DNA of 47,939 bases from DAITQM01 sp039794245 (lineage in GTDB: Bacteria > Pseudomonadota > Gammaproteobacteria > Xanthomonadales > Wenzhouxiangellaceae), in assembly GCA_039794245.1 (NCBI GenBank), contig JBDIVS010000023.1, positions 1 through 47,939 on the forward strand, written 5' to 3'. Shown here piece after piece: positions 38,536-46,213 of the stretch; within the stretch, counting starts at the first letter, position 1; every line of letters begins with the position of its first letter. Both the position numbers and the translations under genes were made by a program. The notes under the pieces were generated by a model. It saw only the letters and a list, made by a program, of their open reading frames with translations. It did no database searches and was not told where the DNA came from.

Positions 38536-39357
38536 CTAAAAACACATACCTGAGCCGCCAGTGGTATTGACGGTAATAATGGAATCATTGATGGCAATAT
38601 TACCATCTTCATCGCAATCAGGAGTACCTGTCGCCAAACTGATTGCACCAATCTCATTGTTGATCACAATGATATCTTGCACATTCACCACATCATCCGC
38701 ACTACCATTTGCATTGCAGTTGCAAACGCGGCCGATGGCGGTGCTGCGGCGGGATTCGTAGGCGTCGAACTGTTTGGCGTTGCTGCCGGTGATCACACCG
38801 AGGCGGACCGCTTCGAGGGTGCCGGGGTTGGTCAGTGTGTTGTTCTGCGCGGCCGCCTGGCCGTTGACCGAAAGAGAAATGAATCCGGCGCCGCCGGCGG
38901 CACCACCCCAATCGATCTCGACCGAATCCCAGCCGCCGGTGCCGGCCTGGTTGACGGATTGGCTGGTGGCGGTATCGGTCAGCGTGTAGTTGTTGGCGGC
39001 ATCGACCGAAACGACAAAGCGCGGTGTGCCGCCGGCCTCGTCGCCGAAACCGCGGTAGATCTCGCCGGGATTGCCGTTGGCCTTGACATAGAACCGGGCG
39101 ACGATGCGGTTGATGGCGTTCGGCCGGTTGTCCTGGACGTAGCTGCCGGCGCCGTCGGCCTGGAAGCCGCACAGGCCATCGTAGCGGGCGACAGAGGTCA
39201 TCGCGCCGGTGCTGCCGTTGCCGTCGGGCTGGCTGGCGATCACCGTGCCGGCGGTCGATGACCAGTTGGCCAGCGAGCAGGCCGAGGCCACCTGGATGCC
39301 GCCTGCGGCGAGCAATGCCGCGGTGGTGGATAATACGAGTTTTTTCTGTGAGATCAT
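38536..39357 (-). CDS. Secreted protein with C-terminal dockerin-like repeats
   Basis: 273 residues from the ATG at 39357 (GAGGG 9 nt upstream). A signal peptide (LVLSTTAALLAAGGIQVASA) precedes a lectin/jelly-roll-like body (NRIVARFYVKANGNPGEIYRGFGDE, WDSVEIDWGGAAGGAGFISLSVNG, LEAVRLGVITGSNAKQFDAYESRR). The last 60 residues hold two dockerin-like segments: NANGSADDVVNVQDIIVINNEI and DCDEDGNIAINDSIITVN, the second a clear Ca-binding DxDxDGxxxxxD-type loop. The dockerin-coding end is AT-rich while the body is GC-rich. Dockerins bind cohesins, and two cohesin-like proteins are encoded next to it. Confidence 0.7.
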   Translation of the reverse strand: MISQKKLVLSTTAALLAAGGIQVASACSLANWSSTAGTVIASQPDGNGSTGAMTSVARYDGLCGFQADGAGSYVQDNRPNAINRIVARFYVKANGNPGEIYRGFGDEAGGTPRFVVSVDAANNYTLTDTATSQSVNQAGTGGWDSVEIDWGGAAGGAGFISLSVNGQAAAQNNTLTNPGTLEAVRLGVITGSNAKQFDAYESRRSTAIGRVCNCNANGSADDVVNVQDIIVINNEIGAISLATGTPDCDEDGNIAINDSIITVNTTGGSGMCF

Positions 39358-39375
39358 GGACTTAGCCCTCGTCAA

Positions 39376-39931
39376 TGACTGAAAAGCGATCCGCCGTGGG
39401 GGCGGAACTTGGGAGTTGCAACGTACTATAACGCAAACGGCCGCAAATTATTGTCACCGGCGGGGTGTGCCGGCGAGATTTTTCCGGCGGCCGCCGGCAT
39501 CCGTCCATGGTACTCCCTGAAATCCGCATCGGGCGCTTCTCCTTGTAATGCCCCCTGGGGCCGCTGAAGAATCGAGGCTTGTGGGCATGACTATACCCCA
39601 TTGCCCGGCCGAGGGCAAGGGCGTTCCTCGTTCCTCGTTGTTCGTCCCTGGCGCGGCCGGCGTTTCCCGCCTCACTGCGGTGGACAGGGTCCAACCGTGG
39701 CAAGGAGCCGGTCGACCTGGATTCTGGATATCCGCTGCGCGGTTTCCGGAATGACGAGAGGGTGGGGCATCGCCCCCGCTGCCGCGGGCGCGTCCGGAAT
39801 GACAAAAGGTGGGAGTGCGGGCGCGTCCGGAATGATCAAAAGGATGGTGAGCGCGTCTGGAACGGCGAATATCCACCGTCCTCTATCCCCTGCCTCCACC
39901 CTCTGCCGCCGCGTTCAGTGCCCGGACTGGG
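39376..39931. other. Intergenic region with decayed repeats
   Basis: No gene is convincing. A diverged fragment of the GTCATTCCGG repeat family is visible at about 39716-39755 (CTGGATTCTGGATATCCGC ... TCCGGAATGACGAGAGG), and GGGCGCGTCCGGAATGA recurs with spacing of about 37 bp between 39786 and 39835. Confidence 0.45.
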
Positions 39932-40083
39932 TAAACCCAACAGTTGCATAAATTTTGCTCGAATTTATATATTTCTTCATTAAATCAATAAGTTATGAGA
40001 ATATTAGTCAAAACATCGAATTCACCAAGGGTGACGCGCCCGCTTGGGCGAGAATTCCGGGAATTTATGCAACTGTTCGGTAA
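39932..40083 (+). mobile_element. MITE-like element, copy A (decayed right end)
   Basis: About 152 bp, nearly identical to 43153-43305. Begins TAAACCCAACAGTTGCATAA, contains AAATCAATAAGTTATGAGAA, and ends CTGTTCGGTAAA where copy B has a perfect inverted end. It has truncated the gene whose tail follows at 40195. Confidence 0.75.
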
Positions 40084-40194
40084 ATACGGCGTCGCCGCTG
40101 AAGCTGCGCAGTTCGATGCGGATACTGGCATCGCGGTCACGGTATTCCAGATGACGGCCGGGGCCGCGCTCGGCTTTGCTCACTTCTCCGGCTG

Positions 40195-40419
40195 TTGAGT
40201 ACCGACAATGGCGCGACCTGGGTCGATATGACGAATTTCTTCATGAACGGGGCCACTGGCTGGGTCGATGTAACCGTCAGCGGCGATTTCGTGCCGGCCG
40301 GCGGCCCGGCGCTGCCGCCGCCGTCATCGGTGCCGGCATTGAACGCCGTGGGCCTGGCCGCCCTGGGCCTGGCGCTGATGCTGGCGACGCTTCTGGTGCT
40401 GCGCCGGCGGAGTGCCTGA
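40195..40419 (+). pseudogene. C-terminal remnant of an IPTL-CTERM surface protein
   Basis: The frame reads STDNGATWVDMTNFFMNGAT, then GWVDVTVSGDFVPAGGP, and ends in a full sorting tail VPALNAVGLAALGLALMLAT and LLVLRRRS. There is no signal peptide and the frame only starts with a weak TTG just after the MITE copy A. It is the surviving 3' end of a secreted protein gene on the plus strand, converging with an intact CTERM gene at 40493. Confidence 0.6.
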
Positions 40420-40436
40420 ACCAACACAACAGCACC

Positions 40437-40483
40437 CGGTTATACAAAAAAGGCGGCCGAAGGCCGCCTTTTTTGTATAACCG
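40437..40483. terminator. Bidirectional terminator, 22-bp perfect arms
   Basis: CGGTTATACAAAAAAGGCGG continues with CC, then the 3-nt loop GAA and the exact inverted arm. Each strand ends in a T6 run, so it stops transcription from both converging CTERM genes. Confidence 0.92.
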
Positions 40484-40492
40484 AGGATCGGG

Positions 40493-41317
40493 TCAGATCA
40501 TTCTGCGGCGCAGTGCCAATCCGGCGCCGCCCAGCAACAACAACCCGAGACCGATCAGACCCCATGAGTTCAACGCCGGAACGGACGGCGGGGGCGGCAA
40601 TTGACTGACCGGCCCGATGACCCCGCCGAGCGCGAACAGCCAATCCGATGAGGCGCCACCGCCGACGCCACACGTCATCTGATTCGTCCAGTCGGTGCAA
40701 CCGGTGGCGAAGCCGTCACCGGGGTTGCGCCAAACGCCCGGATTGCCTGAGGTGACGGAACGATTGCCCCAGAAGTGCTGGGCGCTGGTGGCAAAATCCT
40801 GGTTGGTCTGCTGACTCATCCAGTAGGTGATGCCGCCGCCCGGCAGAAAGCAGCCGCCGCCTGGCAGCGTGATCTCGAAAGAACCGGCGGTCTCGACCGG
40901 AACCACGCCCGGGAACGAACAGCCGGCCACCGGCGTCCCCGGCAGCCCACCGCTGTCGGAATAAAAAATGATATCGACACTGGCCGCAGTACCCATCGCG
41001 CTTTGCGTACCCGGCGTCATGACGCCCTGGATGGTCCACCCCGCAGGATCGGTGACGACGAAATCGTCGGCGCCCTCGGCATCGTAGATATCGTATGCCG
41101 GTTCAAAATCCTGATCCGGCGCGCCATTGCCGCTGGCGTTGTTGGTCTGATCGAGCAGAAGCGGGAATGTCATGCCCGCCGGCAGCGGGGAATTGACCGC
41201 CGCGTTCTGCTTCTCCAAAGCGGCCCCGGCAGATGCCGAGACGCCCAATGCCGCGGCCACCGCAACCGCCAGAGCCGTTTTATGCGGCGATTTTTCGTTC
41301 GATACGCAATAGATCAT
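40493..41317 (-). CDS. Secreted IPTL-CTERM protein of unknown function
   Basis: 274 residues. A signal peptide (HKTALAVAVAAALGVSASAGA) is followed by a Gly- and aromatic-rich extracellular body (GADDFVVTDPAGWTIQGVMTPG, SVDIIFYSDSGGLPGTPVAG, FGNRSVTSGN-like loops with Cys pairs). The C-terminus is the sorting signal SVPALNSWGLIGLGLLLLGG then AGLALRRR. I do not recognise the body. With the proteins at 35965 and 40195 it shows that the organism uses this sorting route for several proteins. The terminator at 40437 serves it. Confidence 0.75.
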   Translation of the reverse strand: MIYCVSNEKSPHKTALAVAVAAALGVSASAGAALEKQNAAVNSPLPAGMTFPLLLDQTNNASGNGAPDQDFEPAYDIYDAEGADDFVVTDPAGWTIQGVMTPGTQSAMGTAASVDIIFYSDSGGLPGTPVAGCSFPGVVPVETAGSFEITLPGGGCFLPGGGITYWMSQQTNQDFATSAQHFWGNRSVTSGNPGVWRNPGDGFATGCTDWTNQMTCGVGGGASSDWLFALGGVIGPVSQLPPPPSVPALNSWGLIGLGLLLLGGAGLALRRRMI

Positions 41318-41450
41318 GGTTTATCTCCTCAGATTCTCGAAGTGGGGGAAACAGGGTGGATATTTACATGAAAACGCACCGGAATACATCTGGCTTGAAT
41401 CTCCCTTGTCACAGCACTCTCGCCGGTGTGATCGGCCTGTTTGCGGCTCT

Positions 41451-43049
41451 TTACTCCCGGTTGACCGCAGGACTGAAATCGCCCCCCAATTCTACCACAG
41501 GTTGCCAGGCCGCCGGCAAGTGCCGAAAATACGCTTCCCAGCGCGCGCTTGCGGGCTTGTGCAAAGGCTGCCGGACCTGCCCGGCGCTGGCTGTCCGGAC
41601 GGGACGATCGTTTTCATAATAGCGCAGGCAGCGCTCGTCCCACTCCACCCCCAGCCAGGCGAGCAGCGGGCGCAGCACCACCTCCGGCCCGGCAACCAGC
41701 GCTTCGTGCTCGACCCGCCTGACCCGTCCGGGGTAATCCCGGGCGGCATTGTCCATCACTGACAGGTAATCGCGCCAGTACGCCGTCAAATCCTCCAGGC
41801 TGTAGGTGAACGCCTGGCCCTGGGCGAACAACTGGCTGTAGTTGCCGAACAGCGTGGCGCGCATCTCCCGGCGGCTGTCGATCACGACGGCTTGCGGCAG
41901 CATGCGGACGATTGCTTCGCACCATTGCCAGTTATTGGGAAGTTTGTCGATAAACCAGCGACAGGTGCTCGGCCGCCAGCGTACCGTATGCCGCCAGTAA
42001 GTCTCCCCCAGCGCCCGCCACTGGGCGCTATCCCAGCCTGCCACGTCCGGCACACTACCGCCCGCCGGCATAAAAAACGGTGCCAGAATGCGCGGCAGAT
42101 CCACCAATTCGTCCGCCGCCTCGATCGCCGGATGCGAGGCGAGCATCTGCTGCAACAGCGTCGAGCCGGAGCGCGGCAGACCGGTGATGAAAATCACGCC
42201 CTGCCCCTTCTCGGGCACCGGCATCGATTCCGGCCGGAGAGCGGAACGGCACAACCGGACCGTCTCATCGACCCGGCGTGAAAAATCGGCGGCATCCCAC
42301 GGCAGGCTTTCCCTCTTGAGCGCATTGGCCTGCCTGAGACAGGTAAATGCGCTGTCGAATTCACCCGTATCCTCTAGCCCCTTGTACAACGCGAAAAGCA
42401 GCCGAATTTTTTGTTCGCCACGCTGGCCGGCCAGTGCAGCGCGCATCGCCGCCACATCCTCGGCGCCGAAGCGTACGGTTTTGAGATTACTCAGCGCCCA
42501 CCAGGCGGTTGCCTGCCCGGGGCTGAGGGAGATGACGCGGCGATAAGCTGCCTCGGCATCGGCCAGGCGGCCGAGTGCCTTACAGACATCGCCGAGCATG
42601 ATGCCAGCCGCGACATGGCCCGGCGACAGGCGGACCGCGATTTGCAACGGTTCCAGTGCCGCACGCGGATCGCCAATGGTCTTGCAGGTCTTGCCGAGGT
42701 GGTACCAGGCGGCGGCAAGATTGGGATCGAGTTCGGTGGCCCGGCGTAAGGCGTCAAGCGCCTCGTCGATACGCCCCATGGCGCGCAGCACGCTGCCCAG
42801 ATTGTTGTGCAATACCGCCCGCTCGGGCTGCATCGACAAGGCGCCTTTGTAATAGGCCAAAGCTGCATCAAATCGACCGGCCTGTTGTTCGGCGATGCCG
42901 CTCAGCCTCAGTATTTCAGGATGATGCGGCGCGGCAGTGCGCAACGAAGCCAATTGTTGCGCCGCGGTCTTGCGGTCGCCTTTTTCCAGACAGGCTGCAA
43001 CAAAACGAATATTCGCGGCAAGGTCCGGCGTGTTCTTGTGGGTGGACAT
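41451..43049 (-). CDS. TPR-repeat sulfotransferase
   Basis: 532 residues from the ATG at 43047-43049, which has GGAG upstream. Residues up to about 220 form TPR repeats (AALAYYKGALSMQPERAVLHNNLGSVLRAMGRIDEALDALRRATEL and similar). The C-terminal half is a PAPS-dependent sulfotransferase with the 5'-phosphosulfate loop VIFITGLPRSGSTLLQQMLASHP and the later VVIDSRREMRATLFGNYSQLF. Bacterial TPR-sulfotransferases modify glycans or lipids; the substrate is unknown. PAP, the by-product, is the substrate of CysQ encoded at 22.6 kb. Confidence 0.85.
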   Translation of the reverse strand: MSTHKNTPDLAANIRFVAACLEKGDRKTAAQQLASLRTAAPHHPEILRLSGIAEQQAGRFDAALAYYKGALSMQPERAVLHNNLGSVLRAMGRIDEALDALRRATELDPNLAAAWYHLGKTCKTIGDPRAALEPLQIAVRLSPGHVAAGIMLGDVCKALGRLADAEAAYRRVISLSPGQATAWWALSNLKTVRFGAEDVAAMRAALAGQRGEQKIRLLFALYKGLEDTGEFDSAFTCLRQANALKRESLPWDAADFSRRVDETVRLCRSALRPESMPVPEKGQGVIFITGLPRSGSTLLQQMLASHPAIEAADELVDLPRILAPFFMPAGGSVPDVAGWDSAQWRALGETYWRHTVRWRPSTCRWFIDKLPNNWQWCEAIVRMLPQAVVIDSRREMRATLFGNYSQLFAQGQAFTYSLEDLTAYWRDYLSVMDNAARDYPGRVRRVEHEALVAGPEVVLRPLLAWLGVEWDERCLRYYENDRPVRTASAGQVRQPLHKPASARWEAYFRHLPAAWQPVVELGGDFSPAVNRE

Positions 43050-43152
43050 GGTGCTCCAGGCTTGTGGAAATCGCCGGGCCAAGACAGCGGTTACGGAGGC
43101 GAATGATACCCGTCGCCGGGGGCGGGGCAATGAGCAACCTGCGATGCACATA

Positions 43153-43305
43153 TTAACCCAACAGTTGCATAAATTTTGCTTGAATTTATAGATTTCTTCA
43201 TTAAATCAATAAGTTATGAGAATATTAGTCAAAGCATCGAATTCACCAAGGGTGACGCGCCCGCTTGGGCGAGAATTCCGGGAATTCATGCACCAGTTGG
43301 GTTAA
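43153..43305 (+). mobile_element. MITE-like element, copy B
   Basis: 153 bp, ends TTAACCCAAC and GTTGGGTTAA are perfect 10-bp inverted repeats. The inside is AT-rich on the left and has GCGCCCGCTTGGGCG and GAATTCCGGGAATTC palindromes on the right. No coding capacity. Copy A is at 39932; fused ends of the same type are at 33239. Confidence 0.82.
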
Positions 43306-43629
43306 TTTCGTGAACGATGCGATGTGCCTGGGCTGCCCCCACCCCGACCCTCCCCCGCCTGCGGGGGAAGGTTTGGGAGGGGGCACTTGGCGCGTCAACG
43401 AGCGAACACGATTCACGATTTATGAATGTATCAGTAAGCTACGACAACGTGGTCAAAACCGCCACCGAACGGCGTAATAAACCGGCCCTGCTTACCGGCG
43501 CCGGACGGCGGGCCGGTCGCAATCTCCACTTCACCGCCGGAATTTTACATTGTGCAATGCCGGATTCCGCCTCGGCCTGTTCGGCACCAAAATTGCAGTA
43601 CTGACGATCACTCACGGCAGGAGAACGAC
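43306..43629. other. Intergenic region with a dispersed repeat
   Basis: Contains the second copy (43389-43426) of the 38-bp repeat found at 33398-33435 and a CCCTCCCCCGCCTGCGGGGGAAGG palindromic stretch before it. No gene seen. The stretch also serves as leader for the small membrane gene. Confidence 0.45.
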
Positions 43630-43854
43630 ATGAGTCGCACAGGTCAGGGCTCGGCGGGCAACGTGATTGCGGCGCTGGCCAGTTTTTTCATTCCCGGCCT
43701 CGGGCAATTGTTGCAGGGCCGCTGGCTGCTGGCCGGTTTCATGTTCGTGCTGGCCTGGATTTTGTGGCTGATCCTGCTCGGCTGGATCATTCATCTTTGG
43801 TCGATCATCGATGCCGCGCTGTTCGTCGCACCGCGGGAGCGGATCCGGCGCTGA
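43630..43854 (+). CDS. Small two-helix membrane protein (TM2-like)
   Basis: 74 residues. Two hydrophobic stretches, GNVIAALASFFIPGLGQLL and WLLAGFMFVLAWILWLILLGW, with the FIPGLGQLLQGRW turn that is common in TM2-type small membrane proteins. ATG at 43630 has GGAG 9 nt upstream. It is not linked to a neighbour in an obvious way; the cobalamin riboswitch starts 50 bp after its stop, preceded by a GCCGGGCGG/CCGCCCGGC hairpin at 43878-43901. Confidence 0.65.
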   Translation: MSRTGQGSAGNVIAALASFFIPGLGQLLQGRWLLAGFMFVLAWILWLILLGWIIHLWSIIDAALFVAPRERIRR

Positions 43855-43904
43855 CGATTTTCTGCTACAGTACGCGCGCCGGGCGGCCAGTGCCGCCCGG
43901 CCGT

Positions 43905-44110
43905 TACGCCGCTGGTGTCCAGTTGCCCATCCGGGCAGCGGGATGAAACGGGAAGCCGGTGAGAATCCGGCACTGCCCCCGCAACGGTAAACGAGGCCGT
44001 GTTCCTTCATGCCACTGCATCTTGCGATGCGGGAAGGCGGAACACCAGGCCGGGCCGTGATCGAATCTTACGCGCCCGCCCCTCGCAAGTCCGGAGACCG
44101 GCCAACGGCA
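43905..44110 (+). promoter_or_regulatory. Cobalamin riboswitch
   Basis: Diagnostic segments in order: GGGAAGCCGGTGAGAATCCG then GCACTGCCCCCGCAACGGTA (the J-region core at about 43951-43989), and the B12 box AGTCCGGAGACCGGCC at 44089-44104. It sits 100 bp upstream of the TonB-dependent receptor gene and would switch it off when adenosylcobalamin is plentiful. Confidence 0.93.
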
Positions 44111-44206
44111 TGTTGAGAACCGGGTTGCGGCGGGCGACCGGCGGTCGGACATGCACCGCCGTTATCCCTCCGCACCCCCTCGCGGGTGAGCGCAGGAGTA
44201 ACCGAC

Positions 44207-46213
44207 ATGTCTTTTTCCGCTACCTTTTCGCAGCGCCGCGGCATCTTGTCCCGGCTTTCTTTACCCCAGCTTATTCACTACCCTTCCGTGGCGAGGGGTC
44301 GTCAGGCCCCGTGGCTGTGGGGTTTCGCGACCGAGCGCACCGCAGGCATACTCGCCTGTACGTTGAGGATGTGCGACCGAGCGAAACACCGCAAACGCGG
44401 GCCTGACGGCGCCGCAGTAGGAAGGGTGGTGAAGAAGGCGGGTTTAGTGCTGTTTGTTTCCGTTTCAGCCCCCCCGCTGGCGGCGCAGCCGGCGATGTCG
44501 CTCGATCCTTTGACCGTGACCACCGCGTCGCGCACCGCCCAGCCGCTCGACCGGACGCTGGCCGCCGCCGAAGTGCTGACGCGCGACGATATCGAGCGCA
44601 GCCAGGCCGGCGATCTCTCCGAGCTGCTGCGCCTGGTCGCCGGCCTCGACGTGGTGCGTTCGGGGCCGCGCGGCACACAGACCAGCGTCTTTGTGCGCGG
44701 CGCCAATTCGAACCAGGTGCTGGTACTGATCGACGGCATCCGCGCCGCCGAGGCGTCGAGCGGCCTGTTCAATTTCGAGCACCTGCCGCTCAGCCAGATC
44801 GAACGGATCGAGATCGTCCGCGGGCCGCGCGCCGCCTGGTACGGCTCGGATGCGATCGGCGGCGTGATCCAGATTTTCACGCGCCGCGGTAAAGGTCTTC
44901 AGGCGCGCCTCGGCGGCGGCAGTTTCGAGACGCGCGAAGGCGAGCTGGCCGCCGGCGGCAGCGCCGGCGACTGGGACGGCCGGGCGGCTTTCGGCTGGAC
45001 CAAAAGCGACGGCTTTTCTGCGCAGAACGAAAACGGCTTCAGCTTCGACCCCGACAACGACGGTTACCGCAATACCAGTGTCAGCTTCGGCGGCGGGCGC
45101 CAACTGGGCAGCGGACGGCTCGATGTCACCTTTCTGCACGCCGACGGGGCGACCGATTTCGACCAGGGCACGGCGGACTCGGTGAACGAGACCGCCGGCG
45201 TCACCTACCGCTTCACCACCGGCAAGCGGGCCGAACACACGGCGCGTTTCGGCAGCGCGCGTGCCAAACTGGCCAACGATTTCGGCTTTTTCACCACGGC
45301 GTTCAAAACGCTGCGTTTCGACGGCGGCTGGCAAAGCACGCTCAACTGGCAGCCCGGACTGACGCTGACCGGCGGCGTGGATGTCTATCGCGAAGAAGCC
45401 GAAAGCGCCGGCGAGTTCGACCGCAGCCGGCGTAACATCGGCGTGTTCAGCGGCCTGGTCTGGAACGGCGAGCGGCACGAGGTGGCGGCCAGCGTGCGCG
45501 GCGACGACGATGAACTGTTCGGCACCGAGGCCACCGGCCAGGTGATGGGCGGGTACGAGATCGCCAGCGGCCTGTGGCTGGGCGGCGGGTACGGCCGGGC
45601 CTTCCGCGCGCCGAACTTCAATCAGCTTTTCTCACCCGGTTTCGGCGGCCAGTTCGCCGGCAATCCCGACCTGATGCCGGAGACCGCCGACGAGTTCGAG
45701 GCCGTAGTGCGCTACCGGACCGCCGGCCACCTTTTCGAAGCGCGCGGCTTTTACAATCGCTTCGCCGATCTGATCGATTTCTCGGGCGTCGAATTCCAGG
45801 CCGTCAATCTCAGCAAAGCCCGCGCCCACGGCCTGGAACTACGCTGGCACTGGGAAAATGCCGCCTGGCGGATCGCCGCCAACGGCACCATCCAGTCCGC
45901 CGTTGATCGCAACGCCCGCACCCCGCTGCTCCGCCGGCCCGACACCAAAACCGCGGTCACGATCGACCGCACATTCTCCGGCGGCCACCAACTCGGCCTC
46001 GAGTTCTTCTACAACGGCAAGCGGCCGGATTTCGGCGGCGTCGTGCTCAAAGACTACGCCCTGGTCAACCTGCGCGCCGCCATCGCCATCGCCCCCGACT
46101 GGCGCCTGGAAGCACGCGCTGAAAACCTCTTCGACGACGAGTTCGAACCGGCCTTCGGCTTCAACGGCCAGGATCTATCGTGGTTCGTCCATCTGACCTG
46201 GCGGCGGGAGTGA
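44207..46213 (+). CDS. btuB: TonB-dependent cobalamin receptor
   Basis: 668 residues from the ATG at 44207, which has AGGAG 8 nt upstream. The receptor itself starts about codon 73: a signal peptide VKKAGLVLFVSVSAPPLAA, then DPLTVTTASRTAQPLDRTLA (TonB box and plug), TSVFVRGANSNQVLVLIDG, ERIEIVRGPRAAWYGSDAI, a 22-strand barrel, and the C-terminal GFNGQDLSWFVHLTWRR. It imports vitamin B12 through the outer membrane under riboswitch control, supporting the B12-dependent reductase. The 73-codon extension before the signal peptide is odd; a GTG at 44426 or 44429 is the alternative start and fits the signal peptide better, though its ribosome site is poor. Confidence 0.88.
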   Translation: MSFSATFSQRRGILSRLSLPQLIHYPSVARGRQAPWLWGFATERTAGILACTLRMCDRAKHRKRGPDGAAVGRVVKKAGLVLFVSVSAPPLAAQPAMSLDPLTVTTASRTAQPLDRTLAAAEVLTRDDIERSQAGDLSELLRLVAGLDVVRSGPRGTQTSVFVRGANSNQVLVLIDGIRAAEASSGLFNFEHLPLSQIERIEIVRGPRAAWYGSDAIGGVIQIFTRRGKGLQARLGGGSFETREGELAAGGSAGDWDGRAAFGWTKSDGFSAQNENGFSFDPDNDGYRNTSVSFGGGRQLGSGRLDVTFLHADGATDFDQGTADSVNETAGVTYRFTTGKRAEHTARFGSARAKLANDFGFFTTAFKTLRFDGGWQSTLNWQPGLTLTGGVDVYREEAESAGEFDRSRRNIGVFSGLVWNGERHEVAASVRGDDDELFGTEATGQVMGGYEIASGLWLGGGYGRAFRAPNFNQLFSPGFGGQFAGNPDLMPETADEFEAVVRYRTAGHLFEARGFYNRFADLIDFSGVEFQAVNLSKARAHGLELRWHWENAAWRIAANGTIQSAVDRNARTPLLRRPDTKTAVTIDRTFSGGHQLGLEFFYNGKRPDFGGVVLKDYALVNLRAAIAIAPDWRLEARAENLFDDEFEPAFGFNGQDLSWFVHLTWRRE

